Shown here: positions 15,060-20,673 of the stretch, piece after piece
Numbering within the stretch: position 1 is the first letter of the stretch
How the letters are laid out: each line of letters begins with the position of its first letter
Source of the DNA: UBA12078 sp964556955
Lineage (GTDB): Bacteria; Patescibacteriota; Dojkabacteria; SC72
Assembly (NCBI GenBank): GCA_964556955.1
Contig: CAZKXP010000009.1
Span: 1-20,673 of the forward strand
Reading direction: 5' to 3'
DNA length: 20,673 bases
The notes under the pieces: model-generated
What the model was told of the DNA's origin: nothing
Databases searched by the model: none
The model's input: only the letters and a program-made list of their open reading frames with translations
Made by a program: the position numbers and the translations under genes

Positions 15060-15746
15060 ATGATTCGTACAGTTGCCTGTTTTACAACAGATTGTTACTA
15101 CAAAGAAATTCTTCGTAACTTTCGTAATTCAAACACCACAATATTGTTCTACAAAGATATTTCTGCATTTCTCACAGAATCACAATCCGAGAAACCTAGT
15201 GATATATACATAGTAGATAGCAAAATGGAAAATGTTAACACTCCTATCTTCGCCGAAGCACTGTCCCTCGTATCTCAATACCACGCTAGCAAGATACTGA
15301 TTGTGGTCGATCACTTTAGTGAAAAGATTTTTCAAAAATATATTAAGCTTGGGTTTTCATATATATTAAGTCGGGATGTCTTTCCGTATCTAATCCCTGC
15401 CATACTTGAGAACATAGACTGCTTTCTATGGGATAACTCAAAATCTAAGGCAATTATAAAATACAGAAGTTTGCAATTCTGTTTCTCCAGCGGATATATC
15501 ATTTTGAAAGAGTGCAAAATCTTCATGACCCCAGTATCTCTTTCATTGATTCAATGCCTTGCCCAAGATTGTGTATACCATCCCCTGAGCATATTAAAAC
15601 AACAACTGGAAAAGGAGCTCAACAAATCCATTTCGAATTCATATATTACAGTAACTATCAGTAGGATAAACAGAGAGGTTTACAAAGCAACAGGTCTAAG
15701 ATTGATAAAAAATAGATACAAATTTGGATACTATCTTGATATTTAA
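15060..15746 (+). CDS. OmpR/PhoB-like winged-helix regulator with degenerate receiver domain
   Basis: A 228-residue cytosolic protein. The N-terminal half (1-125) alternates strands and helices like a response-regulator receiver. DIYIVDS (48-54) places Asp53 where the phospho-acceptor would be. However, the beta-4 Ser/Thr position reads ILIVVDH (79-85), the beta-5 Lys is replaced in YILSRDVFP (101-109), and the paired N-terminal acidic residues reduce to Asp11. The C-terminal half (about 140-228) fits a Trans_reg_C winged helix: a beta lead-in, TPVSLSLIQCLAQD (157-170), recognition-helix segment YITVTISRINREVY (195-208), and the wing RLIKNRYKFGYYLDI ending the protein. No histidine kinase is adjacent. 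It is probably a DNA-binding regulator working without phosphorylation. No clear promoter or Shine-Dalgarno site was seen; it starts 34 nt after hisS and its stop interlocks with that of mutS. Confidence 0.65.
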   Translation: MIRTVACFTTDCYYKEILRNFRNSNTTILFYKDISAFLTESQSEKPSDIYIVDSKMENVNTPIFAEALSLVSQYHASKILIVVDHFSEKIFQKYIKLGFSYILSRDVFPYLIPAILENIDCFLWDNSKSKAIIKYRSLQFCFSSGYIILKECKIFMTPVSLSLIQCLAQDCVYHPLSILKQQLEKELNKSISNSYITVTISRINREVYKATGLRLIKNRYKFGYYLDI

Positions 15747-18352
15747 ATCTTCCTCTTCCACTCAGAGATTTTGTTTAATGCCTCTATTGGAGTCAAATTA
15801 TCGAGATCCAGCTTCTGAATATCCTGTTCTACTTCAGAACTCTTTGCCATAAACAATGGGAATTGGAACGCTCCGTTAGATTCCTTAATATCACAGTGTG
15901 ATGTAGATGTGAACATTTCAGTATCTCTTAAACTGTCTTTACCCTCAAACATGCTTTTTTGTTCAAAACTTTCTAGTATCTCATTCGCTCGTTTTACAAT
16001 TTTACTAGGCAACCCAGCCATTTTAGCTACATATATTCCATAGCTTCGGTCTGTACCACCCTTTACTATCTTTCTAAGAAATATCACCGATCCTTCTTCC
16101 AGATCTTCCTCCACCAAGACATTGTAATTCTGCACTTTGTATGGGAATTTTTCTGCGAGTTTAAGAAGTTCGTGATAGTGGGTTGCGAATAGGGTACGTG
16201 CTTTGTTTTCATTAACCAAATACTCAGCTATGGCCCATGCAATACTTACTCCATCATAGGTACTCGTACCACGACCAACTTCATCTAATACAATCAAACT
16301 ATACTTGGTAGCATTGTTAATGATATTTGCAGCTTCATCCATCTCTACCATAAAGGTACTTCTACCTCTTGATAGGTCATCAGATGCCCCAACTCTGGTA
16401 AATATTCTATCTGCTATGGATATCTCCGCTTCGGATGCAGGCACAAAGCTTCCTAGTTGTGCCATTAGTACGATAGTGGCAACTTGTCGTATATATGTAG
16501 ATTTCCCAGACATATTCGGACCGGTAAGAATAGCCATATTAGATTCCTCAAAGTTGAGGAGGGTATCATTAGATATGAATTCTTCAGAAGATATTCTCTC
16601 AACAATAGGGTGCCTTCCTTTTTTGATATCAATAATTCCATCCTTCTCGCCCATCTCATATATCATTGGTTTTACATATTCATTTTGCAAGGCTACATAT
16701 GCGAAATTTGCTAATACATCTGTATTGGCGATGAAGATTGCGACATCATGCAAAGCTTCTAGATATGGGATGAAGGTATCTCTAAACTGAGAAAATAACT
16801 TGTATTCTAAAGTTCCGATCTTTTCTTGGGCATTAAGAATAACATCTTCCTTCGCTTTTAATTCCTCCGTTATGAATCGTTCTGCATTTACCAAGGTTTG
16901 TTTCCGAATATATCGCTCTGGGACTTTGTTCAAATGAGTATTGGTTACCTCAATGTAGTATCCAAATACTTTGTTAAAGCTAATTTTTAATGATGTAATT
17001 CCTGTTTTAGCTTTTTCATCCTCTTCAAATTGTTTTAGCCATGATTTACTATCTCCACTTAATGATCTTAATTCATCTACTTCTGTATTAAATCCTGTTT
17101 TAATTATTCCACCCTCCATTATTGTAGGAGGAGGATCATCGGATATTGTCTTTTCAATACTTACTATTAATTTTTCTAACAAATCCTTGTCTATGGCTTC
17201 TGCTTGAAGGTCTAATTCTCTCTTTAATACCTTGGATATCTCCAATGCATTCTTTAATGATATCTGTAATGCATTGAAATCTCTTCCATTGGCTCTATTG
17301 AGTCCAATCTTTCCAACTATTCGATCAATATCGTTAATATTCTCCAACTTACTTCGTATATCTGCTAGACACTCTTGTTTTTTGTATAGCTTTTCTACTA
17401 TGCCCAACCTTTCATCTATATTTTTCTTGTCTATGAGTGGATTCAATATCCATGAATAGAGTAATCTTCTTCCCATTCGAGTAGATGTTTTGTCTAATAC
17501 TCCAAAGAGTGAATCTGATATATTTCCACTGTATGCGCTTGCTACTAGTTCGAGGTTTCTAATGGTTGCTCTGTCTAGGATCATTGTTCTGTCTGTATTT
17601 ACTCGTTTGGGTTTGAGTATGTGTTTTGGATCCATGAGCTGGGTTTCTTTGATGTACTGGAGTCCCATGGCTACTGATATAATATCTCCATTGTCCTGAG
17701 ATATATCTAAGCTTTCCATATTTTTAATTCCGTAAAATTCTTTTACTATTTCTGTTGCATAGTCTTTGTTCTTTAATCCTTTTTCTACAAAGTGTACTGG
17801 GGTATTGGGAAAGAGTAGGGTATCTTCTCCCTCTATGACCAGTATCTCTTCTGGATAGTATGAGGAAAGTATATTGCTCACGCTATTCTCGGTATATTTC
17901 TCCGTTATGAGTAGTGATTCTCCTGTTGATACATCACAGAGTGATACTGAGAGGGTTTTCTTTTCTAAGTAGAAGCTTGCTAGGTAGGAATTTTTTACGG
18001 CATTGGCTTCGTCTCCATCTAGGGTTCCGGGTGTTACTATTCTAGTTACTCCTCGCTTTACGATTCCTTTTGCAAACTTTGGATCTTCTAATTGGTCTAC
18101 AACTACTACACAGTATCCTGCTTCTATTAGTTTGGGTAAGTATTGGTCTATGGCTTTGTGTGGGAATCCTGCTAGTGGTACGTTGTTGTTTTCTTTGTTT
18201 CTAGCGGTTAGGGTTATGTTTAGTACTTTGGCTGTTGTTTTGGCATCTTCTCCAAAGGTTTCAAAGAAATCTCCCATTCTGTAAAGTAGAATTTTATCTG
18301 GGTATTGCTTCTTAAAACCCATATATTGTTTCATCATTGGTGTATCTTCCAT
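15743..18352 (-). CDS. mutS: DNA mismatch repair protein MutS
   Basis: MutS recognises mispairs and small loops and starts repair. From ATG 18352 it has 869 residues. The opening MEDTPMMKQY matches the usual TPMMxQY. The mismatch-reading Phe-x-Glu is in MGDFFETF (Phe29-Phe30-Glu31). Connector, lever and clamp domains follow, then the ATPase: Walker A TGPNMSGKST (610-619), GASDDLSRGRSTFMVEMDEA, Walker B LIVLDE (686-691) and FATHYHEL. The C-terminus keeps LDLDNLTPIEALNKISEWK, as in full-length MutS1. An in-frame ATG at 18370 would add six residues, but the extended -10 box TGATATACT lies between it and 18352, so 18352 is chosen. No mutL is visible. The stop interlocks with that of the convergent regulator gene. 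Confidence 0.95.
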   Translation of the reverse strand: MEDTPMMKQYMGFKKQYPDKILLYRMGDFFETFGEDAKTTAKVLNITLTARNKENNNVPLAGFPHKAIDQYLPKLIEAGYCVVVVDQLEDPKFAKGIVKRGVTRIVTPGTLDGDEANAVKNSYLASFYLEKKTLSVSLCDVSTGESLLITEKYTENSVSNILSSYYPEEILVIEGEDTLLFPNTPVHFVEKGLKNKDYATEIVKEFYGIKNMESLDISQDNGDIISVAMGLQYIKETQLMDPKHILKPKRVNTDRTMILDRATIRNLELVASAYSGNISDSLFGVLDKTSTRMGRRLLYSWILNPLIDKKNIDERLGIVEKLYKKQECLADIRSKLENINDIDRIVGKIGLNRANGRDFNALQISLKNALEISKVLKRELDLQAEAIDKDLLEKLIVSIEKTISDDPPPTIMEGGIIKTGFNTEVDELRSLSGDSKSWLKQFEEDEKAKTGITSLKISFNKVFGYYIEVTNTHLNKVPERYIRKQTLVNAERFITEELKAKEDVILNAQEKIGTLEYKLFSQFRDTFIPYLEALHDVAIFIANTDVLANFAYVALQNEYVKPMIYEMGEKDGIIDIKKGRHPIVERISSEEFISNDTLLNFEESNMAILTGPNMSGKSTYIRQVATIVLMAQLGSFVPASEAEISIADRIFTRVGASDDLSRGRSTFMVEMDEAANIINNATKYSLIVLDEVGRGTSTYDGVSIAWAIAEYLVNENKARTLFATHYHELLKLAEKFPYKVQNYNVLVEEDLEEGSVIFLRKIVKGGTDRSYGIYVAKMAGLPSKIVKRANEILESFEQKSMFEGKDSLRDTEMFTSTSHCDIKESNGAFQFPLFMAKSSEVEQDIQKLDLDNLTPIEALNKISEWKRKI

Positions 18353-18360
18353 GTATGGAA

Positions 18361-18369
18361 AGTATATCA
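18361..18369 (-). promoter_or_regulatory. Extended -10 promoter of mutS
   Basis: On the - strand TGATATACT (TGn plus 5 of 6 of TATAAT) ends 8 nt before ATG 18352, predicting a leader of 0-2 nt. There is no -35 and no Shine-Dalgarno site. Confidence 0.5.
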
Positions 18370-18380
18370 TAGAAACCTAT

Positions 18381-18410
18381 AATGAGAAAAATAAGATCTG
18401 TTCTAGATCT
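18381..18410 (-). terminator. Weak hairpin terminator upstream of mutS
   Basis: On the - strand AGATCT (18410-18405), loop AGAAC, then AGATCT (18399-18394) forms a 6-bp stem followed by TATTTTTC. An alternative pairing, AAGATC with GATCTT, uses the same sequence. It would end transcripts coming from the PEP-synthase-like gene, or from the promoter at 18534-18562, just before the mutS promoter. The stem is short, so efficiency is uncertain. Confidence 0.4.
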
Positions 18411-18527
18411 GATCTTCGTTCATAAAGTTTTCATTCGGGAATTACTTTTGTTTTTACAAGCTTCTTGTTGTTGCTTCTTCAAAAATATTTATAAAAAACA
18501 AAAACGGTATTTCAGTATCAAACACGT
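18387..18527 (-). ncRNA. Candidate small RNA between the PEP-synthase-like gene and mutS
   Basis: The predicted start (18527) comes from a -35/-10 promoter just upstream, and the end from the hairpin and T-tract at 18381-18410, giving about 140 nt. It holds only very short ORFs, such as MNEDQI. Possible internal hairpins are GTGTTT/AAATAC and ACAAG/CTTGT. I recognise no known RNA family. The stretch could instead be a long 5' leader of mutS. Confidence 0.2.
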
Positions 18528-18533
18528 TGCTGT

Positions 18534-18562
18534 ATTATAAAAGGCTTTTTCTAAGATTACAA
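18534..18562 (-). promoter_or_regulatory. Complete -35/-10 promoter upstream of mutS
   Basis: On the - strand TTGTAA (18562-18557), a 17-nt spacer and a perfect TATAAT (18539-18534). Predicted +1 is an A at 18527. Unlike the other promoters in the window it has optimal -35 spacing and no ATG close downstream, so it is either an RNA-gene promoter or a second, distal mutS promoter. Confidence 0.45.
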
Positions 18563-18602
18563 AATTATTAACCAAGAGTAGTTCTAGAATTGATCTGATA
18601 TA

Positions 18603-20672
18603 CTATCTCCCCAATATAACCTTAGCCTCTTCTTCTGATACAACCTTCCTAGCCTCTACAATATCCTCTGGCTTCACAGAAACGCCATAAATACCAGATT
18701 GTACACAATGTCTTAACAAAGGCTTACTATCCTCAACCACAGCAATAATCTTACAATCCTGACCCTTAGCAACATCCAAAACATTATCTACAACCCTGAA
18801 AACACTATTCCTACTCAAGTCATACCTAGATTCAGTATCATCAACCTTGAATCCTTGCATCTGTCTAACAATCCTAGGCATATTCAAAATCAAACCATCG
18901 ATCTTGGTACCAAGAATATCATCCGCAAGGATAATCTCAGATGGATTATCTAAAATAGCATACACCCTGAAAGAAGAAGTCCTTCTCAAGCCCTCAGAGG
19001 AAAGTACCTTCTTGAATTCCTTCATAGTATCTTCATTCATAGGGGCATGCAAAGCCATAGAAACATTCCTCTTCTTGTAAACATTCCTAACCCTCTTAAC
19101 TATCTTAACAACCCTATTAAGCAACTCCGGATTATTGATATAGTGAATACCACCATATATCTCTCCAGATAATGTTTGATCCTCAAACTCTTTCCCCCTA
19201 GTTAAACTTCTAAACTCAGAAATAGCGGCGGAGCCAATAGAGACAACAACCTCATCTCCCTGAGCAAGTTCTACATACTTCACTAATTTCTCTGCAATCT
19301 TGTTGCTAAAGTCTAAGAACTTCTTGTCCTCAACATAAGCGAGTAGGTGACGACCCTCTTTAACCAATATATCATCCAAATCTACATACACAATACCATG
19401 GGAATTACCAACAAAATCTATCAATTTGCTACTATCCATATTACCCATGCTAAACACCTTGGTAGCCGAAGGAGAAAGAGTCATATCTCTTGGAATCTTA
19501 ATCGATGGTATCTCTTCTTCTTCAAACCCTTCCTTTTCTTCTGCTTGAACATTTAAAAGATCAATACCTTCGCTATATGTATCCACCACAGGATTCACCT
19601 CAACCTTCTCATTCTCCCTGTAGATGCTTCCTGTATTCCCATCAATCTTAACTCTTTGGCCCTCATTAATTAATTCAGATGCTCTACTAGCACCAACAAT
19701 TGCAGGGATCTTTAGTTCTCTACACAATATCGCAGTATCACTTGTAATACCTCCAAAATCCATAATTACACCACCACAAGATATGATCATGGATTCCATC
19801 TCTGTAGAATATTTCTTGATTAGTAAAATATCTGCCTTGGAATATTGCTTACCTGTAGGACCATCTACAATTGAAACTTTTCCACTTACTACACCAAAGC
19901 TAGCACCTATGCCGGAAACCAACAAATCTTCCTTGTTCATCTGATTCGTACTTTGAGCTTCAACCTTCTTGTTTTTAGCAGCAGTTATTAGGTCTCCGAG
20001 TCTCTTGCCAATGCTAGTGTTACTCTTCATTACCATCTTTTGAGCATTATTCATAGCTTGGCTTGTCATCATCTCTTGAGATTGATATCTTTCAAGAAAT
20101 ACGATTACCAAATCTCTTAATGTCTTCCTCACAGGTTCTATCTCGGAGACACTCACCTTGTATTGCATATTCTCCGAGAGAAGGGCTTTATTTTGTAGAA
20201 CCCAAGCTCGACCTCCCGCAATAACCCATTCGATATTCTGTGGACTTCTAGCTTTATTTTCCACAATTAATGCAATCTTAGATATCTCCTGTACATCTCT
20301 GTCACACAACTTCTGCCTATGACTCCACCCAGAAGATATCTTAATCTTCTCCTCATTACCACGCTTACCATGCGAAGCATTCATCGTTCTTACCTTCATC
20401 CATTCTTGTGGAGCTATATGCTTTTCTAAAATACTAAGATCTCTTTTGTTTAAAAGATATGAATCTGGTGTTACTTCTCCTGTAGATATTACGTCACCAA
20501 GCCCATATACCGCTTCTATTCCAAGCTTCGTAGTATCTTGGGTAATTGGATCGACAGTAAAAGCAACCCCGGAAATTTCTGCTTGTACCATCTTCTGTAC
20601 AACTATGGCAAGCTTAACCTCAGCAAGATCTATCTCCAATCTATTGGCATATGCAATTACATCATCAGTAAA
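18603..20672 (-). CDS. PEP synthase-like protein, catalytically degenerate (5' partial)
   Basis: The frame is open to the right edge, so the N-terminus is missing; 689 residues are visible. Numbers count from an in-frame internal TTG at 20639. Order: the end of the PPDK/PEP-synthase ATP-grasp domain (VVQKMVQAEISGVAFTVDP at 13-31; EAVYGLGD at 42-49; IEWVIAGG then WVLQNKAL), a swivelling phosphohistidine domain, an acidic linker (about 360-385) and a PEP/pyruvate TIM barrel (about 390-678). The swivel motif reads GGITSDTAILCREL (296-309): Asp301 replaces the catalytic His of GGxTxHAA. In the barrel, the ARxEF, RxxDxKxNE, CEIPSN, IGSND and ICGQ sites of PpsA correspond to VDLDD, SIGSAAISE, LDNPSE, LNMPR and AVVED. 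The fold is kept but the pyruvate-phosphorylating chemistry should be lost. It lies upstream of mutS on the same strand. A regulatory or ATP-binding role is conjecture. Confidence 0.75.
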   Translation of the reverse strand, partial: FTDDVIAYANRLEIDLAEVKLAIVVQKMVQAEISGVAFTVDPITQDTTKLGIEAVYGLGDVISTGEVTPDSYLLNKRDLSILEKHIAPQEWMKVRTMNASHGKRGNEEKIKISSGWSHRQKLCDRDVQEISKIALIVENKARSPQNIEWVIAGGRAWVLQNKALLSENMQYKVSVSEIEPVRKTLRDLVIVFLERYQSQEMMTSQAMNNAQKMVMKSNTSIGKRLGDLITAAKNKKVEAQSTNQMNKEDLLVSGIGASFGVVSGKVSIVDGPTGKQYSKADILLIKKYSTEMESMIISCGGVIMDFGGITSDTAILCRELKIPAIVGASRASELINEGQRVKIDGNTGSIYRENEKVEVNPVVDTYSEGIDLLNVQAEEKEGFEEEEIPSIKIPRDMTLSPSATKVFSMGNMDSSKLIDFVGNSHGIVYVDLDDILVKEGRHLLAYVEDKKFLDFSNKIAEKLVKYVELAQGDEVVVSIGSAAISEFRSLTRGKEFEDQTLSGEIYGGIHYINNPELLNRVVKIVKRVRNVYKKRNVSMALHAPMNEDTMKEFKKVLSSEGLRRTSSFRVYAILDNPSEIILADDILGTKIDGLILNMPRIVRQMQGFKVDDTESRYDLSRNSVFRVVDNVLDVAKGQDCKIIAVVEDSKPLLRHCVQSGIYGVSVKPEDIVEARKVVSEEEAKVILGR

Positions 20673-20673
20673 C

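Overview
The window is AT-rich bacterial chromosome, densely packed and using the standard genetic code (UGA is a stop, for example at the end of the 87-residue gene ending at 3391). No tRNA, rRNA, CRISPR array or insertion sequence was found. The mix suggests a small-genome bacterium of the Candidate Phyla Radiation (Patescibacteria): a phage-collar-like and Gly-rich surface protein, a penicillin-binding protein with C-terminal Ig-like domains, a PEP-synthase-like protein, a tight thrS-infC-rpmI-rplT-pheS-pheT block, very short spacers and no Shine-Dalgarno sites. That placement is inference, at moderate confidence; the window has no rRNA to settle it.

Layout, + strand from the left edge. 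First is the 3' end of a large secreted or surface protein, with collar-like repeats, a Gly-rich domain nested inside one of them, and two FN3-like repeats. Then come rsmD (16S rRNA methyltransferase), a two-gene toxin-antitoxin-like pair (DUF6922-like protein plus AbiEii-type nucleotidyltransferase), a possible 48-residue ORF, and the translation block thrS, infC, rpmI, rplT. A textbook hairpin terminator closes that block, and pheS and pheT follow. On the - strand lies a class A penicillin-binding protein, convergent with pheT and divergent from hisS. After hisS (+) is an OmpR-like winged-helix protein with a degenerate receiver, convergent with mutS (-). Upstream of mutS on the same strand is a 5'-truncated PEP-synthase-like protein.

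Most genes are housekeeping: translation (four synthetase genes, IF3, L35, L20, RsmD), cell-wall synthesis and mismatch repair. Points worth a second look: (1) the PEP-synthase homologue has Asp where the catalytic His should be and has lost most TIM-barrel catalytic residues, so it is probably a pseudoenzyme; (2) several genes have a -10 box, sometimes extended (TGnTATAAT), only 5-9 nt before the ATG, which predicts leaderless mRNAs, and no start has a convincing Shine-Dalgarno site; (3) two convergent gene pairs interlock their stop codons in a palindromic tetranucleotide; (4) a promoter-to-hairpin unit between the PEP-synthase-like gene and mutS could make a small RNA; (5) the surface protein has a nested domain arrangement.

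No gene-free stretch exceeds 300 bases. The longest is about 250 bases, between mutS and the PEP-synthase-like gene. Motif comparisons rest on remembered family consensus sequences; no search was run.
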